Positions 11,081 through 21,316 of a DNA stretch of 64,000 nucleotides are shown piece after piece. The stretch lies in contig SZWC01001571.1 in assembly GCA_023375785.1 (NCBI GenBank), forward strand, positions 175,760 through 239,759, written 5' to 3'. The notes under the pieces are model-generated. The model saw only the letters and a list, made by a program, of their open reading frames with translations, ran no database searches and had not been told where the DNA came from. This DNA comes from Penium margaritaceum. Lineage: Eukaryota > Streptophyta > Zygnematophyceae > Desmidiales > Peniaceae. How positions within the stretch are numbered: the stretch's first letter is position 1; the number at the start of each line of letters is the position of its first letter. A program made the position numbers and the translations under genes.

Positions 11081-12475
11081 GAGGGAGTTTCTTTGAGAGC
11101 ATCTTTCTCAAGATCCTTGTGGCCCTCTTCATGTCCCGTGATTGTCTAAAAAACAAAAGTGGTCATGGCTATCTTCCACCTTGAGCGTGTACGGTGGCAA
11201 GCCATAGGGACGGTCAAGAGCTTGCCACCGATAAGTCACATGGTCCTCGCCTCAACGCCCGCCCTTCTTCCCATCCTGATAACGTGTCAGAATTCGGATG
11301 GGATCGTCCGTCCCCCTTTGTAGCGTATGACAACCAGAGAGCGACCCTTCCACTTCCCTTTAGGAGTCACCTTTGGAGGCAGCCCTCCAAAGAGCGTGGA
11401 TAAGCCGATAGCCCAAGTGACCATGACTTTGGTGACCCAAGAATATCACGATCCCTCTTCAAAGTTGTAGCTAGAGTGCACACTTTCCTTACGACAATGT
11501 AGCGCACTTTAAGCCCGCTTGACCCCTCCCTCTTTTTTTTGTTTTCTTTTTCGTTTTTGGTGAACCACACACTCGCGACTATGCGATGGTACTTGCTTTA
11601 AACCCTCTTTTCTCAAGAAGATCTGGTCTCTCTCCCTCACGTAGGTGGCGATTAGTGAAAAATCCAAGGAGGAGGTTCCTCCACTGCTTCAAAGATTTAC
11701 TCCCTTAGTTTAATGTGTTTTTCGCAAGGAGGAGCTCCACTCACTCACTTCAAAACTCACACATATAGTCTTCAAGTGTGAATTTTCACAAGGAGGAGTT
11801 TAACTCACTCACTTTGAAGACCATACATTCTTAGAACTACGACACCACTCTCCCGATCAAAAAGGAGATTTACTCACTCAATCTGAAAGGAGGTTCAAGA
11901 GGTAAGGAGCAAAAAGGAAACCACAACACGCAAAGATGTTAATATGACCTAAACTAGCCACAACCAAGTGGCACAACCAAGTATTTAATATCCTAGAAAG
12001 AGATAGAGCTTTCCAATACGAATCCAATAAAAAATGGCATGTCAATCGGAGGTTTCTTGTGGAAGTGATGAATTTTTTCAGTATTTGGGCCCGGGTTCAC
12101 TTCTCATCCCGTTTTGGCTCCATTTGGACGATGATGACCTCCACGGAGCGCAGAAACGTGGGCGACGGCTCAGTCCGCCTTTCCTACGGCCTGGAAGTTG
12201 CTATTGCAGTAGAGGCCCTTGTTGTCGTGAGGGAGGTGGCTGCTGTCAAAGCTGACTATCTTGCCTCTTTGCCGTGGCCCGTTTTGCGCGTCAAGATGCT
12301 TCTACGACCGTGTTTGTAGCTGTATGCCAAGCAAGGGTGTAGAAGCAAAATCTGTAGGGTTCACAACCCTCATTCAGGTCTCCTAGCACGTCTCACGTGG
12401 TAGAGTTGTCGTAGTTGGCTGCAATGGGTCACGCCATGAGACAAGTGTGTTCTCGGGCTGCGGCCGAAAGACGAC
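11081..12475 (-). other. G1 5' leader, no gene recognised
   Basis: Lies between gag and the primer site. It has short repeated AAGGAGGA-type blocks near 11650-11890 but no recognisable coding region. Confidence 0.55.
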
Positions 12476-12489
12476 TGGCTCCCATACTA
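12476..12489 (-). promoter_or_regulatory. G1 primer binding site
   Basis: The minus-strand TAGTATGGGAGCCA matches the initiator-Met site TGGTATCAGAGCCA at 11 of 14 positions and abuts the inner end of the 5' LTR. Confidence 0.75.
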
Positions 12490-12490
12490 G

Positions 12491-13041
12491 TGTAAAATTT
12501 GGTGGAGTACGTTGTATCCAAAGGGAGGAGCTCTAAATGTTTCAATCGTGAATGGTCACGAATGAGGTTGGCTCTGCCGATGATGCCAGTTTGTCACACG
12601 GATCTCACAGCATCGCGTCGTCATAGAGCGCAACTACCCCTTTTGAAGCTACGACATATATTTGTACACAAAGTTATGATTATGTCACAATGGTACCCGT
12701 TCTGACACCCACTTCATTTCGTGCTCTCTTTCCTCCTAGTCAATAATCTGTTTTGTACTACTTTCTTCCCGTCGGTGCAATAATCTATAGGTTTATAAAA
12801 ATCTCTCACATGCTTCTGAATATCGGTGTTCATGATGCATCTCTTTATGAAAAGATGCATCGTGAAATCTCATCCGTGATTTTGGCTCCTCGCGTAAGTC
12901 GGGATGCGACCTCAGAACCCCTTTTGTCTTTTGTAACTGCCACATGGATCCCAAACTTGATCGTGCCAGCTGGCATGGTCAGATTTTGGCTAGAAGTTTT
13001 GACTTAAACTTGCGAAAACATCAAATCGTTTTTGCTCTACA
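12491..13041 (-). repeat. G1 5' LTR (right)
   Basis: Partner of 2909-3467; starts TGTAGAGC on the minus strand at 13041 and ends beside the primer site. Confidence 0.92.
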
Positions 13042-13199
13042 ACGATCCATGGACGTATGTTGTGGTCTTGGAAATCCTATTTCCTCGTGTGTGGCAAAAC
13101 AGAAGAGGGGGGAGCCATAACCGAGACCTAACATGTGCAAGTTTGAATCCTAGGTGTTCAGTTGCCTTTGCCCCACCTCGGCCAACCTGCATTTTTTAG

Positions 13200-13585
13200 G
13201 AACTACGGGGATCACGGCGCGTAGTAAATGTGGTTTGCAATGGGCATTTGGAGATCGTGGCAGGTGCGGCGTTGCGACTTAATGGTGCCTGCCGTCAAGG
13301 GTCACTACGCATAAAACTTCACAAGCCACGCGTTGTAGACAAAAAGCCCTCCATTCACGATGACACTATGCCCGTGGTTTGTTTCATCCATAAATGCCCC
13401 TCACGGCCCAACAACAACCTGGATTTCTCACTCCTACCATGCGGAGTCGTAGGCGACTGGGAGAACATGCAAGCGCAACGGGGTACCCTCCAACATGCAA
13501 AGCCTTCAATCCATATAAAACACAAAGGAACAAGCTACGAGCGCCAACATGGAACTATGTAGAGTGAAGTAAGGAAATAAAAAAA
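13200..13585 (+). repeat. Dispersed repeat R1, copy 1
   Basis: Shares an extended block with 23590-23890, which is in reverse orientation. Shared pieces include CCCTCACGGCCCAAC, GCGAGAACATGC-like and GTGAAGTAAGGAAA. In translation both give PSRPN...SLLP..GV.GD.ENM...QRG without a length change over about 46 codons. Identity unknown; it may be an old gene piece or an unclassified element. Confidence 0.7.
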
Positions 13586-13840
13586 AACATATATGCAACA
13601 CCTGTGGTGGGACAAGGAAACCTATGTATGTCATTGAAATGGTGGGAAAAAAAAAAACAGATCTACAGTTATACTTTATACCTAAAACATTCCTTATGAG
13701 GGGAATCATGAGGGCTTGCCTAACATAGCTTGTCGAGGGCTTGCCTTTAGGTAATTATTTCACATGAATGACATTTTTACAAATTTTTCATGGATTTTAT
13801 ATTGATTAAATCACTTTATTCTAATGGAATGATGGATCGT

Positions 13841-14287
13841 TGTAACAGCACTAGGCTGTTTTGCGACTAACTTCTGAACCCAAAACGTAGGCCCTCAGAA
13901 AGTGTAGTCCAAGGAGGAGTAGCGAATGGTCGCCTAAGCCCTTTTGGCTGAGACAAACCGCGCCACAAATGGACGTAGTAGTCATAGGGCATATTTGTAA
14001 ACATGCAACCTAATCCTACTTCTTCCACGTGGCATTGCCACGCTGGAAATAGGACCCTAGCGACATTCTAGGAGTGGAGGAGGGGTGACGCAATGGATTT
14101 TCCATCGCGGCACTCCTTTCGCCTCGAATCCGACCAAGGACTATTTTCTAGGCTATAGTCAAACCAAACTCCAGCCCTTTATGTTTTTCCGGGCTTTTGG
14201 CTCCTCGAAACTTAAGCCTTGAGTACCCGAAGCACCCGATAATTTTTTAACGACCATTTTAACCCTAAAAATGGTCCGTACGCTACA
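13841..14287 (-). repeat. G2 3' LTR (left)
   Basis: Starts TGTAACAGC and ends GCTACA on the plus strand; a near copy of 20869-21316. Confidence 0.96.
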
Positions 14288-14303
14288 TTCCTCCCCCTTT
14301 GCT
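14288..14303 (-). promoter_or_regulatory. G2 polypurine tract
   Basis: The minus-strand AAAGGGGGAGGAA directly before the TGTAG LTR start is the same tract as in G1, which ties the two elements together. Confidence 0.88.
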
Positions 14304-14304
14304 T

Positions 14305-17300
14305 CGAACCGTCCCGGTTCGTCTTTGGTCACGGAGGTTTGATCATCGCGTACTTTATGATGCAAACCATGCAACAATAAGTGCAAACAACATTACACGT
14401 GTGAACTCTTGTCATCCGCAACACGGTTACGTCACGTTCATGCACAATCATGAACAACATCCACTGTTGGCCGCGTGATCCTTGGCTCTTACCAAGATGA
14501 AACACGTACAATCCTTGTATGTTCTTCACAAGTGTTGATGAGTCTTCACCAGACTCATCATACGTATGTGTCGATGGCATAGTCGATGCCTTTTGGGACG
14601 TACGTTGTCAAAAATGTCATGCCAGTTTGGAAGAGAGTACGTAGGATGAATTTTCCCACAATCCATGTGGTACGTGTTCAGCATGCTGTTGTGGTGACGC
14701 CTCCTCCCCCTTTGCAAGGAGCATCCCTGCGACCAATTAACCGGGTGTCCCCGCGAAAACTGTTGAGGTCCACACAACACTTCCCATGTCATTCGGACAT
14801 GATCTCTTCCGAGGGTATGTTGCCAAGGTGGTACCTCCCTGCAACATTGTTAGTACATGCAACCCAGTAAGTGGACATGAGTCCTTTTGGGTCGCAACCA
14901 CGTGTTCATGACCACGCAAAGGTCCACTAGACCTCTTTCAGCAACTGTGGATTGGTTGGCTGAACTCAACCAAGCTCCACTGAATCCATGCATCTCGCAT
15001 GCTAGCTTCATTTTAGGGTTGGGAGGCACCAAGGCCCTAAGACAGGGTTGCAGAGCACACTTGTTTTTCCTTTCAAAGATTGCACTCATCTTTGAAGGAG
15101 GCGGCATTGGTTGTTTGGCATGCGCACTTGCCGTTTAAGTCCAACATTGGACACGGCAATGCTTCGACCTAGATGATCTTGGTCTCAACCATCATCCCCT
15201 CATTTCTATCTAAAATGGGTACCATAGGCTGCCGCTCTCGTCCTTGTCAAAAGCACATTGCTTTTGAACTAGGTTCCCTAAGATAACCAATCTCAACCAT
15301 GGATTCTATCCACGAATGAAGTGTTCATCGTTGGGTATTCACCAAACGTGTGTACCGTGCTCACAATCACTACGGTACAAGTTGGAACAACACCTTTCGG
15401 GTGTCAATTCCATGTGATTGTGTTGAACACATCCAAATCACATCCAAAGAGCCTGGAACAATTAGTTCCAAAGTCTTTCTTTGCTCGTGTCATGACGTCC
15501 TAAGGTTCCAGTCACGAACCCGTTACGGATTGTGTTTGTCAAGTCACAACAAAACATGTTATTTCAACGTCTTCTGATGTGTACATTCTGTACTTCCACT
15601 CGACAGAGTGTTTTCCATATGCCTCACCCAAGGTACTTGTAGAGGGGATCACCCTCATCAAAGACATCCGACAAACAACCATTATTGTGGATACCTCCGC
15701 AGTGACATCCAAAACATATTATATTTGCATTCGGCAATGTACTTCAATTGAACCATCCCCAGAGCCCAGGGAGTACAGTTACCTTACCATGACCTTCCGA
15801 GTCAGGAAAGCATGGTTTGACTGCACCGCAATCGCTATTCTCTCTCTCAGAGATTGGTTTTGTTCCAACAAATTGGATAGGTGGTGCTACACCATGCCTT
15901 TGGTATGATCAGACTCCATTTGTGTGATGTTTGAAGAGCGTGACGTACACAACTAGTGTACTGTGTCACGATGGCATGACTTTGAGACGTTTCTCAAAAC
16001 ATCAAAAGAATCTGATGAGAAATATCGTTTCTCAAGGCCCATCTTGAAGAGTCATCTCAAATCAACAATTTTGACACATTGGTCACTTGTTTTGCCTCAG
16101 TGTTGATTATGACTCGCGTGGTCGGTCAGACCACCAAGATGTAGGTGCTAATACACTGTTTGTATAAAGCTGTCGGCTCATACATCGTCTCTACGGCAAT
16201 AAGTTTTGAACTTCAAAACCTAGACCTTGACGTGATCCCAACTTGGTCGTAGTTGGTTTGTGGCAATCTATGAGATCGTCATAGTTTGAGTACCATCAAG
16301 GAGAAAATGAGTGTCGCTCATTTTCTCTGAAATGGATTTTCACTGAAGTGTGGATTAGTTTATGTCACCAACGTCGGTTCATGTATTTTTGTCTATCAAT
16401 GTCCATGACATGTTCACTCACCGAGTGAAAATAGATTGAAGGTGTCGCCTTCAAATTCATTCACTTTTGACATTCGGTCAATCTTGTCATACGCCAGGTT
16501 TGACTCTTGCAACCTTCGACCACCATACTGCGACGTCTCAAATCATGGAGGACCCATTGAAGAGTCTATGCCCCTCTTTGGCGCAATTTCAACCCCCATT
16601 GACAAGAATCATTGTCTTCTGAACAGGGTTATGAGTACACTTATGTACCTTTTTATCGTCGGTACCGATCGGGTACCCCGATTTGTATCCATCACTCACC
16701 GAGTGAGAGGGTGTTAGTGTTTTCGCCATTGAGAATTTATTTAAGCGTATCATCCTTGACACGTTCCATCTCAGACGGATGTTTGTATCGGCCATGACTA
16801 ATGATGCACAGAACCTCCGAAAGGTACTGAAACATCCAGTGCACACTGTGTACAGGCGACACAATGGCAAACCTCGAGGATTGAAGTCGGCGTGCTAACA
16901 GACAAGGTCCATTTCACATCTCATGACATAGTCATGATGCGGACTTAGTCGTGAAATGATCACAGTTGCCTTTGAATATTGCAGCGCCATGAGATATGCG
17001 AGTGTCGTAGCACACGTCCTGCGCCCACCAAACTACTTGTTTGGTGAAATGGTGCCGCCATTTTTATCGAAGACATCAGCTGATGTCGTCAGTTTGTTTA
17101 ATTGTCACAAAACCATTGTGATCATTCGTCTGTCCCACTTATTCATAACTTAATGTCGTGTTTGAGGCACCATCAGTTAGTGGATAAGGCTTTTGTGCAT
17201 ATCGTGCACGTCTCCCATGCTTGCCATGTACTCAATTTCATGTGGCTGAAGTACCATGGTATGAATCGCATACCTCGACCCACTGGAAAGTGGGTTGTCT

Positions 17301-18961
17301 CCAGCACTTGGTCATGCCCTTTGACCTCTTGCAGTCATGCAAGCCGTGCATATTATTTGGAAATCGGCTCAACTGACTGGGCTTTTGTAGTGCGTTCCAT
17401 CTATGGACTGAAGGAGTTTGTCCACCTTTAGCATGGTCAACTTTGAGGAAATCGTCCCCGTCACACTGTGATTTATCCGTAAGTATCCGGTTTGTACATC
17501 TTTCAGAAGTACCTTTCCAAACTGCTATCGAAAGGGTGAAGTTTTTAACTTCAAATGGTCGTCACTGTTGGTGACGACCAAGATTGTTGTGTTTTTGTGC
17601 ACCGTTTGGGCATACATCTGATCACCACAGTCATCTCTGATCGTTTCCGGACATGCCTGTCGATTCTCTATTTAAAGGATTTGACAGTATGGATATCCTT
17701 GACGTTCTCAAGATGCCTTGCAATCGTCAAGTGACGTATTTTGATGCTTCAAGTAATGCTCTTGTCGCACTTGCCCATAGAACCACTTTGTGCATATATC
17801 GTATGCTTTCGTTTAGTGGTCTATTGCAAGCTATCACGACAAGGCAACAGTTGCCTAATTTTTTCTAGTTGATACAACGGGGTGCGATCAGTACCCATGT
17901 TATTGGTGCAATTATTCAGCATCTTATAACATGTGTTGTACCACCAACACTAGCATAGTTAGTCCAGTCAGAACTCTTGGCTATAGTGCTTTTGGCAGTC
18001 GTATGAGTGGTGCATTCGGCACCCATGACAAAAGTGCAACCCGCAACTTCTGTCAATCGCGCAAGCGGTGCCTATGACAATGGTGCATTTGGTACTCGTG
18101 TCGATTCAACCGACGAACCCGTCGGCCATGCCTTCAACACTCATGGGGATTGTGCATTCGACACTCGCGTGAATGCTACAATTACATCTCTGATGTTGGT
18201 CATCCTCCCAGTGCGACCGGCACTTGGCAATTTTGTGGGATTGGCCCTCGATTGGAGATTCTCACCATCGCGTGCGTGTTTAGTACAATTGGCACTCACA
18301 TCTTCCTTCGGCAAAAATCCAAGCACAAATGGCTTATCCATTATCCTTGGTGCACTCGGCACCAGTGTGGATATGCAATCGACATTTGTTTTGGTCACAT
18401 CTTCATAGACCATGAAAAGTGCATTCGGCACTAGCATCGCGAATGCATTCGGCATCCGTGATCAAAGTGCAACTAGCACTTTTTCAGTGTTCGACACCGT
18501 CAAGAATTCTGCAACCAGCACGTGTGCTGTTGCCAGTAGTGCAATCGACACTTACGTCGATGGCGTGGCCGATGCCCGTATACCTGTGCAACCGACACTT
18601 GTTTTGTGCAGCCCGCACGTTTTGCATTGCTGCAGTAAGTAGACGAGTGGTCACAACACATCCGGTACTTTTATTGTTTTTTATCAAGAATTCGTCTTGA
18701 TGCACGTCATCGATGCGATTTTGCAACCCGGTGCATGCTACAGTTGTCGTTTTACGCAAACAATATTGTTTGGCGCATGTACAACCTCAATTGGGCCATG
18801 TCATGGCTTTTCAGCGGTCATGTCTTCCGTGTTTTCTTATGAAGTACCCCAAAATTTGAGATTAATCCACAAGAATTTTGGCACTGTCGGTGCTAAAACT
18901 TCTTGCATTGAAGCGTTTGCAAGTGAATTTCGTTCACAACACGGAAAACTGTCGGTTTTCC
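14305..18961. repeat. Hairpin-dense interior of G2
   Basis: Perfect inverted repeats with short loops recur throughout. Stems of 7 bp or more with loops of 3-8 lie at 14305-14321, 14436-14455, 14536-14560, 14952-14973, 15072-15096, 15247-15267, 15981-15998, 16016-16034, 16301-16327 (11 bp), 16413-16429, 16436-16454, 16921-16937, 17026-17046, 17537-17553, 17556-17580 (10 bp) and 18943-18961. Many 5-6 bp ones lie between them (for example 14785-14801, 16118-16134, 16268-16284, 16661-16677, 17047-17063, 17105-17121, 17328-17343). At equal base frequencies fewer than two stems of 7 bp or more would be expected here. Confidence 0.85.
18009..18618. repeat. Array of GTGC-N5-GCAC palindromes
   Basis: Perfect GTGC-N5-GCAC units lie at 18009-18023 (with flanking G/C), 18211-18223, 18349-18363, 18419-18431, 18467-18479 and 18606-18618, plus ATGC-ATTCG-GCAT at 18443-18455. 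Weaker versions (GTGCAATCGACAC and similar) lie between. Loops differ: ATTCG, GACCG, ACTCG, AACTA, AGCCC. On the minus strand the unit reads as a recurrent Val-Pro-Asn/Ser-Ala, so a decayed peptide repeat is an alternative. Confidence 0.75.
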
Positions 18962-19595
18962 TCTCTTTTTTGGTTTGTAATGTTCAATAAAAAGAACATC
19001 AGGACCAATGATTTTTCCTTAAGAGCTCAAACAGAGCTTTTAAGTTTTGGTATCGAAACCCATGGTCAACTTGACCACACACTCGGGTTCGACCACAAAA
19101 TTGTTGTATCAAAACCCACGGTCAACATAGAATTCCTCCACTTGAGGACTCATGAGAAACGAACAAAAATGTGGCACGTCAAAAGCCTTTTTCATTTCAT
19201 GCTTGGAATCCCAAGCGTCATCCGGTGGTAAGTTGGGACAACTATCGGCCATCCCAATTTCCATGAACAGGAAATTATCTTAAAACAATATTTGAGAGAT
19301 TTAAAAATGTTTTAGAGCTCAGACAAAGCTCATTGCCACTTTTTATGGCGGTCAACCCACGACCAACAAGGCCAAACGTCGGGTTCAAGTGAGGGAATCG
19401 TCCTCACCTCTTGTGCTTGTGGCACTTGGAGATTTCTTTTTTCAAGAATATTCTAATCTCGTGCAAAATTTGGAGCTCGGTCTGAGCTTCAACCTGCTCT
19501 TTACGGTGCCCAAAATGGTCGCCAAACGGAGTAACTGTCCTCCAACTTGAATTGGACCAGCCGGGTCCAAAAACAAACACTGTTTGAGAAAAATT

Positions 19596-19666
19596 GTTAC
19601 ACAGGGATCGATCCCGGATCTTTGATAGTTGAAAATCGTGACGGCCAACGGAGCCACTCGATGCTC
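19596..19666 (-). other. tRNA-like (box A/box B) segment, possible SINE head or tRNA fossil
   Basis: On the minus strand TGGCTCCGTTGG resembles an RNA polymerase III A box and, about 35 bases on, GGATCGATCCC resembles a B box at 9 of 11 positions. No full cloverleaf can be drawn by hand, and the T-arm is itself palindromic. Chance similarity is possible. Confidence 0.25.
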
Positions 19667-19789
19667 TTCTCCCGTGAGGTACAATACAAACTGTATTTTT
19701 CCCTCTTGTCTTGGGGGCCTTGCCTCAAACTGAGGTGGAAGGAGGGAGGGAAGCTTCCTCCTATCCACCATTGGGCAACCGGCCCATGT

Positions 19790-20570
19790 GAGAGACGGGG
19801 AAGATGGGAGGTCGTCCCCTCTCTTGCCGTTGGGCCATCGGCTTCTATGAGAAGGGGGGAGAGGGGAGGTCGTCCCCTTCTCTCCCTCGGGCTCTCTCTA
19901 TGAGAAGGGGGGGGGAGAGAGGGCCTCCCTCTCTCCTTCACTTCAGCGCAGTCGGCGCCCAAGGAGGGGGGGAGAGGGGGGGCTCCGCCCATCTCCTCTC
20001 TTGGCGCTGTGGACGCCAATGATGAGGGGGAGAGGGGGTTCGCCCCTCCTTTCCCCATCGGCGCCATCGGCGCCACAGGAGGGGAGGGGAGGGGGTCTCC
20101 CCCTCTCTCCTCTCCGTCTGCGCCGTCGACGCCCAAGGAGGAGGTGAGAGGGAGTTCCGTCCCCCTTTCCTCCCCCGTCGGCGCTGTCGGTACGGAGGGA
20201 GAGAAAGGGGGGGAGGGGAGAGGGAGGGTCCCTCCTCCCCCCGCTTTCTCCCCGTCGGCACCGTCGGCACCAAGGGAGGGAGGGGACGGAGAGAGGGAGT
20301 CCCTTCCCCCCTCTCTCCTTCCTCGTCGGCGCTGTCGGCACTCCAAAGAGGGGGGGGAGGATGTCCAGCCATTCTCTCCTCCCTCTGGGCTCAGTCGGCG
20401 CCACAGACGAGGGGGAGAGGGGGGAGGCTCGCCCATCTCCTCCCCCTCGGAACCGTTGGCGACGAGGATGAGGAGAAGAGGGGGGCTTGTTCCTCTTCTC
20501 GCCCTCGGTGCTGTCGGCGCCATGGTCGAGGAGGAGAGGGGGTCTCGCCCCTCTCCTCGTTAAGTCACCC
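19790..20570. repeat. Purine/pyrimidine-biased minisatellite
   Basis: Roughly ten to twelve degenerate units of about 50-75 bp, each a GTCGGCGCC-like core followed by a GGGGAGAGGG-rich stretch. The repeat keeps several frames open, including a 308-codon Pro/Gly/Arg-rich frame on the minus strand (19597-20523) near the 5' end of G2. That frame looks like a by-product of the repeat and not a conserved protein. Confidence 0.85.
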
Positions 20571-20853
20571 GAAGTCTGCATTTCGTTTTCTTTTTTCCCG
20601 CCTGTTGGGCTCGTTCTGCCGGGCTCAAGCCGTGGGGCTCGTGCTGTCGGCGGGCTCCACCGGGCTCGGCCTGTCGGGCTCTCGAGCAAACGTGCAAATC
20701 TCAGGTACCTGGGAGTGGCACAGCACCCAGAGCACCTAGCTTGAAGATCGGTCGGTTTTGCTCTCGCTTTTTTTTTTATTATCTTCTACGAAGGATGGCA
20801 ATCGTTGGACGAAGTCATTTGCGAGGTCAATCGGACGGACAGCGGAAGGCTTA

Positions 20854-20867
20854 TGGCTCTGATGCCA
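20854..20867 (-). promoter_or_regulatory. G2 primer binding site
   Basis: The minus-strand TGGCATCAGAGCCA matches the initiator-Met site at 13 of 14 positions, one base from the 5' LTR. Confidence 0.92.
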
Positions 20868-20868
20868 A

Positions 20869-21316
20869 TGTAACAGCACTAGGTTGTTTTGCGACTAACT
20901 TCTGAACCCAAAACGTAGGCCCTCAGAAAGTGTAGTCCAAGCATGAGTAGCGAATGGTCGCCTAAGCCCTTTTGACTGAGACAAACCGCGCCACAAATGG
21001 ATGTAGTCGTCATAGGGCATATTTGTAAACATGCAACCTAATCCTACTTCTTCCACGTGACATTGCCATGCTGAAAACAGGAACCTAGCGTCATTTTAGG
21101 AGTGGAGGAGGAGTGACACGATGGATTTTCCATCGCGACACTCCTTTCACCTCGAATCCGACCAATGACTATTTTCTAGGCTAGAGTCGAACCAGACTCT
21201 AGCCCTTTATATCTTTCCGGGCTTTTGGCTCCTCAAAACTTAAGCCTCGAGTACCCGAAGCACCCGCTAATTATTTAACGACCATTTTTAACCCTAAAAA
21301 TGGCCCGTAAGCTACA
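20869..21316 (-). repeat. G2 5' LTR (right)
   Basis: 448-bp partner of 13841-14287. Confidence 0.96.

Larger units (their letters stand above)
2909..13041 (-). mobile_element. G1: Ty3/gypsy chromovirus, broken, with nested insertions
   Basis: A minus-strand element bounded by LTRs of about 559 and 551 bp (2909-3467 and 12491-13041). Read leftward it has a primer site, gag, protease, RT, RNase H, integrase, chromodomain and polypurine tract, the gypsy order. It is broken by many changes, perhaps twenty or more. A TRIM and a solo LTR have inserted into it since. The LTRs look about 85% alike by eye, so it is old. No target duplication is obvious at the outer ends. Confidence 0.92.
13841..21316 (-). 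mobile_element. G2: LTR retrotransposon with no recognisable pol (non-autonomous or remodelled)
   Basis: LTRs of 447 and 448 bp (13841-14287, 20869-21316), starting TG and ending CA, look about 93% alike by eye. A polypurine tract and a primer site give minus orientation. The flanking 5-mers ATCGT and AACGT match at 4 of 5. The 6.6-kb interior has no gag-pol I can recognise with confidence; its 3' part (14288-14920) is alignable with G1 3468-3890, so it derives from a gypsy-like element. Large non-autonomous (LARD-like) element is the simplest call. Confidence 0.88.

Noticed and set aside
13120-13165. tRNA B-box-like AGTTTGAATCC
   Set aside because: No convincing A box at the right distance and no cloverleaf.
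17380-17430. SIYGLKEFVHL reading on the plus strand as a copia RT remnant in G2
   Set aside because: A single short match to LYGLKQxPR with no other RT landmarks around it, and on the wrong strand for G2.
18009-18618. CRISPR-like array
   Set aside because: Arms are only four bases, units are irregularly spaced and the setting is a eukaryotic retroelement.
19597-20523. 308-codon minus-strand Pro/Arg/Gly frame as a gag gene
   Set aside because: Driven by the minisatellite; no gag core or zinc knuckle, though it sits where gag would.
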